From positions 1-64,000 of the forward strand of contig NZ_JAIXCQ010000014.1 of assembly GCF_020297055.1 (NCBI RefSeq): a stretch of 64,000 bases of DNA, read 5' to 3'. The stretch comes from Isoptericola luteus. GTDB taxonomy: Bacteria > Actinomycetota > Actinomycetes > Actinomycetales > Cellulomonadaceae. The position numbers and the translations under genes were made by a program. Below, one piece after another: positions 32,461 through 42,600 of this stretch. How positions within the stretch are numbered: the first letter of the stretch is position 1; every line of letters starts with the position of its first letter. The notes under the pieces are model-generated. The model searched no databases, had not been told where the DNA came from, and was given only the letters and a program-made list of their open reading frames with translations.

Positions 32461-33422
32461 GAGCAGCGGAGCCCTCCGGTGAGCGCGGTGAGGTTGTCCT
32501 GCATCACCGACGCGTAGTCGGCGCCGCCGGCGAGCTCGTCGTCGGACAGTCCCTCGAGCGGGTTGAGAACGGCGGTGGTGACGCCGAGGTCGCTCGCCAG
32601 CGTCTGGGCGACCTTGGGGCTGGTGAGCGTCTCGGTGAAGATCGTGCTGACGTCGTTGGCCGTGACGACCTCACCGACCTCGCGCAGCCGCGCGGGGGAC
32701 GGCTCGGCCTCCGGGTCGAGGCCGACGATACCGATCTGCGTCAGGTCGTAACGCTCCGCGAGATAGCCGAAGGCCTCGTGGGATGTCACCAGCACGCGGG
32801 TCTCGCACTGCTGCAGGCCGGTCGAGAACCGGCCGTCCAGGTCCTCGAGCTGGGCGGTGAGGGCGGCCGCGCCCTGGGCGTAGGCGTCCGCGTTCGCCGG
32901 GTCGGCGTCGGTCAGGGCCTGCGCGACGGCGTCCGCCACCGGCACGAGACGCATCGGGTCCAGCCAGAAGTGCGGGTCGAGCGCGCCGTGGTCGTGGCCG
33001 TCCCCCTCCTCGGCGTGCTCGTCGTGGCCCTCCTCGGGCTCCTCCCCGGACGTGCCGGGGCGGGACTCGAGGGTGGCGACCTCGGCGGCGTCGACGACGT
33101 GCTCCGGCGCCTGGGCCGAGACAGCCTCGTCGACGGCGGGCTGGAACCCGGACTGGAAGACGACCAGGTTGGCCGCACCGATCTCCCGCACCTGGGCGGG
33201 GGAGAGCTCCAGGTCGTGCGGTTCGGCGGCCGGTGGCGTGAGGTTCGAGACCGACACGAGGTCACCGCCCACCTGTTGGGTCACGAACTGCAGGGGGTAG
33301 AACGACGCCAGCACCTCGAGCGTGCCGTCCTCGCCGCCCCCGTCGTCGGCGGCGCAGCCCGCCAGCACGGCGGGCAGGGCGAGCAAGGGCAGAGCGGCGA
33401 GGGCCGCGCGTCGGCGAAGCAT
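32457..33422 (-). CDS. znuA: Zinc-binding lipoprotein of ABC transporter
   Basis: 321 aa cluster A-I solute-binding protein. A lipoprotein signal (RRRAALAALPLLALPAVLAGC, lipobox LAGC) anchors it outside the membrane. Metal ligands lie in PPAAEPHDLELSP (His), the acidic His-rich loop HDEHAEEGDGHDHGALDPHFWLDP, and VTSHEAFGYLAERYDL (His). An Asp near the end completes the site. The His-rich loop is the mark of zinc-specific members. The start ATG lies inside a Zur operator, implying a leaderless mRNA. Confidence 0.94.
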   Translation of the reverse strand: MLRRRAALAALPLLALPAVLAGCAADDGGGEDGTLEVLASFYPLQFVTQQVGGDLVSVSNLTPPAAEPHDLELSPAQVREIGAANLVVFQSGFQPAVDEAVSAQAPEHVVDAAEVATLESRPGTSGEEPEEGHDEHAEEGDGHDHGALDPHFWLDPMRLVPVADAVAQALTDADPANADAYAQGAAALTAQLEDLDGRFSTGLQQCETRVLVTSHEAFGYLAERYDLTQIGIVGLDPEAEPSPARLREVGEVVTANDVSTIFTETLTSPKVAQTLASDLGVTTAVLNPLEGLSDDELAGGADYASVMQDNLTALTGGLRCS

Positions 33423-33459
33423 GAGAACGATTCTCAGTCGTGATGAGAACGGTTGTCAA
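33422..33459 (-). promoter_or_regulatory. Two Zur boxes on a leaderless znuA promoter
   Basis: TGAGAACGATTCTCA (33422-33436) and TGAGAACGGTTGTCA (33444-33458) are two 15-bp 7-1-7 palindromes 22 bp apart, matching actinobacterial Zur boxes. Read on the minus strand, TTGACA (33454-33459) is a perfect -35 and GAGAAT (33430-33435) a plausible -10, with an 18-nt spacer. The predicted transcript start falls at or within a couple of bases of the znuA ATG. The operators cover both promoter elements, so zinc-loaded Zur would block transcription. Confidence 0.8.
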
Positions 33460-33574
33460 CTCGACGCCCCTGGCGGGCAGTGTCTGAAATATCCATTTCT
33501 TTCACCCGCTGGTGCGCGTGCCGTGGGCAATCTTCACCGCTAGGTTTTGGGTCGTTCACAGTCGAATATCAGGG

Positions 33575-33700
33575 ATGGTGCCTTCGGTGCGGTTTGGACG
33601 GATCGTCGCGTCAAGTGGTCTTCTGGCGCTGGTCATGTCAGGCATCGTCCCGGTATCGGCGGGGGCCGACGGCGTTCCTGCGGTGGAGTGCGTGCCGTAG
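33575..33700 (+). pseudogene. Signal-peptide fragment of the LamG-type protein, ended by TAG
   Basis: Encodes MVPSVRFGRIVASSGLLAL... with a clear signal peptide (hydrophobic core, then VSAGA), followed by DGVPAVECVP and an in-frame TAG at 33698-33700. The same frame stays open after the stop (AADPALAAQIAVACGTEVE...) to 36544. It therefore looks like the true 5' end of the next gene, separated by one nonsense change. A GAG-to-TAG change is the simplest explanation. A sequencing error is possible. Confidence 0.7.
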
Positions 33701-33733
33701 GCGGCGGATCCGGCGCTGGCGGCGCAGATCGCG

Positions 33734-36544
33734 GTGGCGTGCGGCACGGAGGTGGAGCTGACGTCGGCGCGGTCGGCGTGGGACACGGTGTTCGTGACGC
33801 CGGCGGGCGAGACCCGGGTGGAGATGTCGGCGGCCGCGGTGCGTACGGATGTGAACGGGTCGTGGGAGCCGGTCGACACGACGTTGTCGGTGGGGCAGGC
33901 GGGGGTCGTGGCGGCGGCGCCGGCGTTGCCGGTCGTGTTCTCGGACGGTACGGCGGGGATGCCGTTGGCGACGATCGAGCGGGACGGGCACGTGTTGGAG
34001 TTCGACGTGCCGTTCGACCTGACGGTGCCGCAGGTCGACGGGGACCGGGTGACGTACCCGCAGGTGTTGCCCGGGGTGGACCTGATCGCGTCGATCGATG
34101 CGGACGGTACGGGGTTCTCGGAGGTGTTGCGGGTGGCCTCGCCGGAGGCGGCGGCGAACCCGGCGTTGGCGCAGCTGGCCTTTGACGTGCAGGTCTCTGA
34201 AGGGCTGACGGTCTCGGAGTCCGGGGGTGGGTTCGTCGCCGTGGACGGGGCGGGCGAGGCGGTGTTCTCCAGTCCGACGCCGTTGATGTGGGACTCGGGC
34301 TCGATCGGTGACGCTGCGGCTGGCGTGGAGGGTTCGTCGTCGGTGCGCTCGTTCGCTGCTGCCGGGGAAGCTGTCGGCGATGTCGTGGACGGGGACTCGG
34401 GCGAGCCGGTGGTGGGTGACCCGGTCGCGGCGCCGGCGCTGGACAGTGCGGTCGCGGTGCTGCCGGCACGGGTGGCTGCCGATGGGGGCGACTCGAGCGT
34501 GGTGTCGTTGACGCCGGACGCGGGCATGCTCGCGGACGAGGCGACGAGCTGGCCGGTGTTCATCGACCCGTCGGTGTCGGGGTCGCGCAACGAGTGGACC
34601 GCGATCCGGTCGGGGATGTCCTCGGACTACAAGTTCTCCGGGGACCAGGGCCTGGGGATGTGTGACGTGTCGGTCGCGTCCTCGTGCGGGCAGGACTTCG
34701 TCAGCCGGCTGGTGTGGGAGTTCCGGGGGAAGGACCTGAGCACGATCTCGGGGGTGGCGTCGGGGGACATCACCTCGGCCACGTTCTCGGCGTACGGGGC
34801 GCATTCGTACAACTGCACGGCGTATGGGGTGCGGGCGTACAACGTGGAGAACATCGCTGAGGGCACGACGTGGTCGTCGAACTCGGGGTGGACGGACGCG
34901 AACCTGCAGTCGACTCAGGACGTGGCGCACAAGTCGGGCTGTGACGACGGCCCGCGGCGGGTCTCGTGGGACGTGGAGCAGGCGGCCCAGGAGGCCGCGT
35001 CGGCGAACCACTCCTACATCACGATCGGGCTCAAGGCCGCGACCGAGACCACGATGGCGCGCTGGAAGCGGTATCGCAACGACGCGAAGCTGTCGGTGTC
35101 GTACAACCAGGCGCCGAAGACGCCGTGGGACCTGGACATCGTGCCGAACGGCGGTACGGCGGTGAAGTGCGGTGCCAGCGCGTGGATGCGGGACGCCACG
35201 CCGCAACTGCGTGCGAGGATTGGTGACCCGGACGGCGATCGGGTTTATCACAACTTCAACGTGTACAGGTCGAGCGGAGCGATGCATTACAACGGTCCGT
35301 TCAGTGCAGCATCGTATGCGAATGGTTCGCTGGTGTCGCGAACCGTGCCGTCCTCAGATGCGCTGACGACGGGATCGTATGAGTTCCGGGTACAGGCGAA
35401 AGACACGGGGGGCCGTGCGGGCCCGGGGGCAGGGTGCACGTTCAACGTCGATGTGACGCCGCCGAACACGCCGACCGTGTCCCCGGTCGCGGGTCAACCT
35501 GCGGTGTACACCACGGGGGTCGAGACCGGTGGCATCGGTGTGGTGGGGAAGTTCGCCGTCGGGAACAACGGCTCGAGCGACGTGACGCACTTCTTGTACT
35601 CCTGGAACGATGCCAACGCGGTCACGACGGAGTTGTCGGGGTCTTCGGGAACGATCACGTTCGACCCGCGTGCTCCGGGCCCACACACGTTGCGGGTCCA
35701 GGCGGTCGATCGGGCGGGGAACGCGAGCGAGGTGCGGGCGTACACGGTCGATGTGGCGCCCCCGCGTGAGGATGCCGCGTGGGAGCTGAACGAGCGATCG
35801 GGCACCGTGGGCGCGGACTTCCTTGGGCGCCAGGATCTGCAGATCGCAAGCACGTCCATGTGGACCGACGGCCCATTCCTGGATCGGCTGCCCGGAAATA
35901 GTGCCCTGCTGTTCGACGATGCGGCGGATACGGCAGCGACGTTGGGGCCGGTGGTACGAACGGACGACAGTTTCGTGGTCTCGGCGCACGTGCGGCTGGA
36001 CTCGCTGGGTTCGTATGCGGCGGCGTTGAGCCAGGACGGGGTCGAGTCGAACGGGTTCTGGCTCGGGTATGCGCCGCCCAACCGCTGTGCGACGAGCACG
36101 GGCGACGGGTGCTGGATCTTCTCGATGCGTCCTGAAGACGGTGCGAGTGGACCGATCGCGACCTCAGAGCTGGCCGTGGTCGAGGGCAAGTGGGTCTATC
36201 TCGTGGGTTCCTACGACAAGGTGGCGGGGCAGATGAAGCTGACGGTCTGCGATCCGCTGCCGGTGGACGACGATCCGTTCGACGGGGTGGATCCGGACCC
36301 GGTGGAGTCGGCGACGGCGGCCCTGGGATCCTCCTGGTTCGCGGATGGTCCTCTTCAGGTCGGCCGCGTGAAGTCGTCCGGCAAGTACACCAGCCCGTGG
36401 CGGGGGGCTGTGGACAACGTGCGCGTGTACGACGGTCAGCTGCTCGACGCGGACGACGCGAAGATCTGGCGGGTGTGCACGGGCGCGCCGATGTTCTCCA
36501 CGGTTCCGGGTGGGGACCTGAACGACCCGACGGAGAAGAACTGA
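33734..36544 (+). CDS. LamG-type secreted protein preceding RHS gene
   Basis: About 936 aa from the first start after the internal TAG. An N-terminal region with beta-strand repeats (FSDGTAGMPLATIERDGH, DRVTYPQVLPGVDLIASID) resembles the standard region of large actinobacterial RHS-partner proteins. A DNRLRE-like or beta-sandwich region (SRLVWEFRGKDLS) and Fn3/Ig-like segments (about 460-650) follow, then a LamG/concanavalin-like domain (WELNERSG ... FVVSAHVRLDSLG ... WRGAVDNVRVYDGQLL). Such proteins are usually directly upstream of RHS toxins and may help present them. Its signal peptide is upstream of a TAG, so export is doubtful unless the stop is read through or is an error. It overlaps an ATG of the RHS frame (TGATG). 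Confidence 0.7.
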   Translation: MACGTEVELTSARSAWDTVFVTPAGETRVEMSAAAVRTDVNGSWEPVDTTLSVGQAGVVAAAPALPVVFSDGTAGMPLATIERDGHVLEFDVPFDLTVPQVDGDRVTYPQVLPGVDLIASIDADGTGFSEVLRVASPEAAANPALAQLAFDVQVSEGLTVSESGGGFVAVDGAGEAVFSSPTPLMWDSGSIGDAAAGVEGSSSVRSFAAAGEAVGDVVDGDSGEPVVGDPVAAPALDSAVAVLPARVAADGGDSSVVSLTPDAGMLADEATSWPVFIDPSVSGSRNEWTAIRSGMSSDYKFSGDQGLGMCDVSVASSCGQDFVSRLVWEFRGKDLSTISGVASGDITSATFSAYGAHSYNCTAYGVRAYNVENIAEGTTWSSNSGWTDANLQSTQDVAHKSGCDDGPRRVSWDVEQAAQEAASANHSYITIGLKAATETTMARWKRYRNDAKLSVSYNQAPKTPWDLDIVPNGGTAVKCGASAWMRDATPQLRARIGDPDGDRVYHNFNVYRSSGAMHYNGPFSAASYANGSLVSRTVPSSDALTTGSYEFRVQAKDTGGRAGPGAGCTFNVDVTPPNTPTVSPVAGQPAVYTTGVETGGIGVVGKFAVGNNGSSDVTHFLYSWNDANAVTTELSGSSGTITFDPRAPGPHTLRVQAVDRAGNASEVRAYTVDVAPPREDAAWELNERSGTVGADFLGRQDLQIASTSMWTDGPFLDRLPGNSALLFDDAADTAATLGPVVRTDDSFVVSAHVRLDSLGSYAAALSQDGVESNGFWLGYAPPNRCATSTGDGCWIFSMRPEDGASGPIATSELAVVEGKWVYLVGSYDKVAGQMKLTVCDPLPVDDDPFDGVDPDPVESATAALGSSWFADGPLQVGRVKSSGKYTSPWRGAVDNVRVYDGQLLDADDAKIWRVCTGAPMFSTVPGGDLNDPTEKN

Positions 36545-36606
36545 TGCGCGCCAAAGTGAGACTCGGTCAGGGTTCGAGCGGGTTCACGCTGACGAGGGGA
36601 CCAGGG

Positions 36607-39600
36607 ATGACGTCGAGGTTGCGACGATCCACGGGTGGTGTGGTTGTGGCAGCCTTGATCGCGACGTTGTTGACGGCGCCACCGGCCGGCGCCGCTGATG
36701 ACGGGCTCACGGCCGCCGAGCTGGCGCAGCGCGAGTCGTGGAGCGACGCGGAGCGGACCGAGCACGGCGAACAGCTGCTGCCGGAGTTCGACGATCTGGC
36801 GCGTGTCCCGTCGACGACTTCGGAGGGGTCGGCCGCCAAGGCGCCCCCGATGCCCGCGGCCAGCCGGGCGGATGTGGCCTGGCCCAGTGCCGGTGTCACC
36901 GAGCTGAACGCGGAGCCCAAGCCGACCAGCGACCAGATCGGTGGGCTGGAGGTGTCCGTCCGCGAAGCGTCCAACAGCACCGGACGAACTTCTTCGGAAC
37001 GCTCGGTGGAACGCGATGACACGCAGATCGAGACGTCGTCTCGGGTGCGGGTCGAGGTCTTCGACCAGGACACGACGCGTGCTGCAGGCATCACGGGGCT
37101 GCTGTTACGGGTAAGCGGACCCGAGAGTGCCGGCGATGCCGGCGGCGGTGGCGAGGTCGCCAACGCAGCGAAGACTTCGTCCACCTCGGCCGCTTCGGAC
37201 GCCGAGGAGGCTCTGGCGCCGGTGGGTGACGTCGAGGTGAGCATCGACTACGGGCAGTTCGCCGATGCGTTCGGTGGCGGCTGGTCGGACCGACTGCGCC
37301 TGGTGGAGCTGCCGCAGTGCGCGCTGACGACGCCGAAAGACGCGGATTGCGCGAGGGGGACGCCGGTGGCGACCCAGAGCAACGACGTGCAGACGCAGAC
37401 GGTGACGGCGACGCTCGGGTCGTCGTCGGGGGCGATGGTGATGGCACTGTCTGCGGACACGTCGGGTTCGTCGGGGGACTGGGCGGCGACGTCGTTGTCG
37501 CCGTCGGCGGCGTGGAACGTGTCGGGGAACACGGGTGATTTCACGTGGTCGTATCCGATGCGGGTGCCGCCGGCGCCGGCGGGTCCGGAGCCTGAGCTGG
37601 CGTTGGGGTATTCGTCGGGGGCGTTGGACGGCCGGGTGGCGTCGACGAACAACCAGTCGTCGTGGATCGGGGACGGGTGGAACCTGTGGCCCGGATACAT
37701 CGAGCGGCGGTATGTGGGGTGTGTCCAGGACGACGGCGCTAAGGATGGTGATGCGGCGAACAATGCGTCGCATCCCAGCGGTGACCTGTGCTGGGACACG
37801 GACAACGCGTCGATGGTGTTCGGTGGGTCCGCGGTCGAGCTGATCAAGGACGCCTCGACGGGTCAGTGGTGGCCCAAGGACGATGACGCGACGCGGGTCC
37901 AGCGGCTCACGGGCGGGCAGAACGCCGATGACGACGGGGAGTACTGGAAGGTCACCACGAGTGACGGCACCCAGTACTTCTTCGGGCGCGGGCAGCGCTC
38001 GGCGGCAGACACCACCAAGTTGAACTCGGCGTGGACGGTGCCGGTGTTCGGCAACCATGCGGGTGAGCCGTGCCACGCGTCGGCGTTCGAGGATTCCTCC
38101 TGCGTGCAGGCGTGGCGGTGGAACCTGGAGTATGTGGTCGACACCTCGGGCAACACGTTGACGTACACCTATGGTGCGGAGACGAACCGGTACGGACGCG
38201 ACAACAACACAGACTCCGTGTCGTACACCCGCGGCGGATACCTGAAGTCGATCGAGTACGGGCAGCGCAAGGGCGCCGAGACGGATTCCCCGGCTCCGGC
38301 ACGGGTCGACTTCACGGTGGCTGAGCGCTGCCTGAAGACGTCGACGCAGGATTGCGCGTCGTTGACCGACTCGTCGGCGTCGGCATGGCCGGACGTGCCC
38401 GCGGACCTGATCTGCTCCTCGACCAGCTCGTGCCCGGACGCGACGTCGCCGGCGTTCTTCACCCGCAAGAGGTTGACGACGGTCACGACGAAGGTCCTCA
38501 CGTCTGGTTCGTATCAGGCGGTCGATGCGTGGGCGTTGACGCACACGTTCCCCGACCCGGGCGACGCTGAGGACCCGGTGCTGTGGTTGGACAAGGTGAC
38601 GCACTCGGGCAAGGTCGGTGGCACGACGGCGCTGCCCGCGGTGGACTTCGGTGGTGAGCAGATGGCGAACCGGGTCTCCCAGACGGCGACGATGCTGCCG
38701 ATGAACCGGTACCGGATGACGACGATCAGGTCGGAGTCCGGCGCGCTCACGACGGTGACGTACTCCGGGCATGACTGCTCGCCGTCGGATCTGCCGGCCG
38801 ATCCGGCGTCGAACACGCGCCGCTGCTTCCCGGTGCGGTGGACGCCGGAGGGCGCCACGGAGCCCATCACGGAGTACTTCCACAAGTATGTGGTGACGGG
38901 GATGGTCGACGACCCGCGTGGGTCCCTGCCCACGCAGGTGGTGACGACATATGACTATGTCGGTGGGGCTGCGTGGCGCTACGACGACAACCCGTTGGTC
39001 GAGAAGAAGGACCGCACCTGGGGTCAGTTCCGCGGGTACGCGACGGTCGACGTGACCCAGGGTGATGTCGGCAGCTCGACGCCGGGACGTACGAGGTACC
39101 GGTACTTCCGCGGGATGGACGCCAACCGCACGGCCTCGGGTGGTACGGCGGACGTCGAGGTGGACGGGATCACGGATCATGACCAGTTCGCGGGGATGGT
39201 GCGCCAGGAGACTACCTACGACGGTGTCGGGTCCACCGTGGTGGGTACGGTGACGAGCACGCCGTGGCGCTCGGGGGTCAAGGCCACCGGCGCCGACGGG
39301 CGCAAGGCCTACCAGGCGGCGATCAAGACGACGCTGACCACCACGACCGCGCCGGAACTCGCGGGTGACAAGCGGCAGACGTCGGTCACGAACACGTTCG
39401 ACGCCTACGGGCAGATCGTCAAGGTCGACGACCAGGGCGACCTGGCCGTGAGCGGCGACGAGCGGTGCACGACCCGGACCTTGAAGCACAACGCGAGTGC
39501 GAACATCATGGGGGCCATGGTGCGTGAGGAGGTGCTCTCTGTCGGCTGCGGCGATGACGTGGGTCGTCCCGCGGACGTGGTCTCCGACACCAGGAACCTC

Positions 39601-42600
39601 TTCGACGGGCAGGCCTACGGGGTCGCGCCGACCAGGGGTCTGGTGACCCGTACCGAGGTGCTCAAGGAGCACCAGGACGGCGTGCCGGTCTATGTCCCGG
39701 CGTCGCGGACCACGTATGACGACCTGGGGCGTACCACGTCGGTGACCGACGTGCTGGGGCGCAAGTCCACCACCGCGTACATCCCGGCCACCGGTGGCCC
39801 GGTGACCGGTACCAAGACCACCACGCCGGACCCCGACGGGTCCGGGGCGGCGACCCCGCTGGTGACCACGACCACCCTGAACCCGGCCTGGGGTGTGCCG
39901 GTGAGGGTGACCGATCCCAACGGGAAGGTCACCGAGGCCACCTACGACGCGCTGGGCCGGTTGGCCAAGGTGTGGAAGCCGGGCCGGGCCAAGGCCAGCG
40001 AGACCGCGCACGTGCAGTACACGTACACGGTGCGCTCGACCGGGCACAACGCCGTGACGACCAAGACCCTGGACGCGAACAACGCGTATCGCACCTCGGT
40101 GAGCATCTACGACGGGCTGCTGCGCGCGCGCCAGACTCAGGCCGACGGAGCGAACCGTGACGTCGGCGGCCGGATGGTGGCCGACACCCTGTACGACTCG
40201 CGGGGTCTGGTGGCCTACGACGTCGCCCCATGGGCCACCGATGGGGCCCCGGCCACCACGGCGGTGACCCCGGACTCGGCGGTGCCCACCCGCACCCGAT
40301 TCGACCATGACGGCGCCGGGCGGGTCGTGGCGCAGGTGCTTGAGGTCAACGAGAAGGAGAGGTGGCGCACCACCACCAGGTACGGCGGTGACCGCGTGGT
40401 CGTGGACCCGCCGGCCGGGGGCACGCCGACCACGACGATCAGCGATGCCCGGGGCCGGACCACCACGCTGCGCCAGTACCTCGGTGCCTCCCCGTCCGGC
40501 GCGCACCAGGACACCACCTACGCCTACGACAAGGCGGGGAATCTGGCGAAGGTCACCGATCCTGCCGGGAACGACTGGACATACTCCTACGACCTGCTGG
40601 GCAGGCTGGTCTCGTCCACCGACCCGGACAAGGGCACCACCACCTCGACGTTCGACGACGCCGGTCAGGCCCTGACCACCACCGATGCCCGCGGCAAGAC
40701 CCTTGCCTACACCTATGACGCGTTGGGACGGGCGACCGAACGGCGTTCCGGCTCAGCGACCGGGACCCTCCTGGCCTCCTGGGAGTACGACACGGTGGCC
40801 AAGGGGCAGGTGTCCTCCTCCACGCGGTACGCGGGGGCGAACCAGTACGTGACTGCGGTCACGGGGTATGACGACGCGTATCACGCCACGGGACAGAAGG
40901 TCACGCTCCCGACAGCGGAAGGTGAGCTCGCGGGTTCCTACTCCGCGAGCTTCCACTACACGGACTCTGGTGCCTATCGGGGGGCGGCGCTGCCTGCTCT
41001 GGGCAACCTGCCCGCGGAGAATGTCGTGACCTACTTCGACGCCGCGGGAATGCCGCAACGATTGTCCAGCGGCGGCGGCGTCGGGGTATATGTGGCCACG
41101 ACCCGGTATACCTCGACGGGTCAGGTCGAGGCGATGGACCTGGGTAGCACGCGCTCCTACGTGGTCACGAACACCTGGGACCCGGGCACCCGGCGCCTGA
41201 TGGGGATCAGCCTGGACCAAGAGGGTGTCTCCGGCACGGACCTGGCAGCGGCCTACACCTATGACGATGCGGGGAACGTCACCAAGATCGACAACAACCC
41301 GACCGCCGCGGACGCGCCGGCACGGGACACCCAGTGCTTCACGAACGACGGGTTGGGCAGGCTGACGTCGGCCTGGACCCCGGCGGACGCGTCCTGCACC
41401 ACCGCTAAGACCGTGCCCGGGTTGGGTGGCCCGGCCACCTACTGGACCGACTACACCTACGACCCGGTCGGCAACCGCACCAGCGTCACCGAACACACCA
41501 CCTCGGGCACCAGCACGGCCTCGTACACCTACCCGGCCCCGGGCGAGGAGCAACCGCACGCGGTCTCTGAGGTCACCGACGGCTCGACGGTCTCGAGCTA
41601 CGCCTACGACGCGTCGGGCAACACCACCACCCGCACCCCGTCAGACGGCACGACCCAGGCGTTGACGTGGGACGCGGAGGGCGAGCTCGCCCAGGTCACC
41701 CAGGACGGTGAAGCGGACGCAACCTTCGTCTACACCGCCGACGGCGACCGCCTCATCCGCAAGCAAGACGGTACGACCACGGTCTACCTGCCCGGCGGGC
41801 AGGAACTCACCCTGACCGCAGACGGGACCACAAAAGCCACCCGGTACTACACGTGGGCCGGGCAGACCATCGCGGTGCGCACCGGAGCGGGCTTCGACGA
41901 CGTCTCAACCCTGGTCAACGACCACCACGGCACCGCGGGCCTGTCCATCACGAACGTGACCGCGACCATCACCCACCGGTACCAGGACCCGTTCGCCAAC
42001 ACCCGCGGCACCACACCCGCCGCCTGGTCCGGAGACCACGGATTCCTCGACAAGCCCACCGACACCACCGGCCTGACCGCGATCGGCGCCCGCTACTACG
42101 ACCCCACCATCGGCCGGTTCACCAGCGTGGACCCGATCATGGACCTCGCCGACCCCCAGCAATGGCACGGATACGCCTACGCCAACAACAACCCCGTCAC
42201 CCTCTCCGACCCGACCGGCCTGCTGCCCATCGGTGCCGGACACGTCGGCTACAACCCGCAGACCCATCCCCACGGAGGAGACCCTTGCGCTGGCGCCGGG
42301 GCTAGCGGCGGCCCCAACTGTAAACCGAAGCCACGCGTGAAACTGTCGGATGACGAGCCACAACCCGAGCCGTCGCCGTCTCCGCAGGCTCCCCCAGCCC
42401 CGCCACCCGCCGGGTCGGGAGGGACATCAGGGGCGGACATCAGCCTCGAGGACGTCGGACACATCGCCCTGGATATGGCGGGACTGGTGCCCGCGTTCGG
42501 AATTTTTCCCGACCTCGCCAACTGCGCCTGGTACGCCGGAGCCGGCAGTTGGGGCAACGCCGGATGGTCATGCGGTGCAGCCATACCGCTCATCGGCCTG

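Noticed and set aside
37105-40506. 1,133-codon frame antisense to the RHS gene
   Set aside because: The RHS protein is clearly coded on the plus strand; the antisense product is Arg/His/Gly-rich low-complexity.
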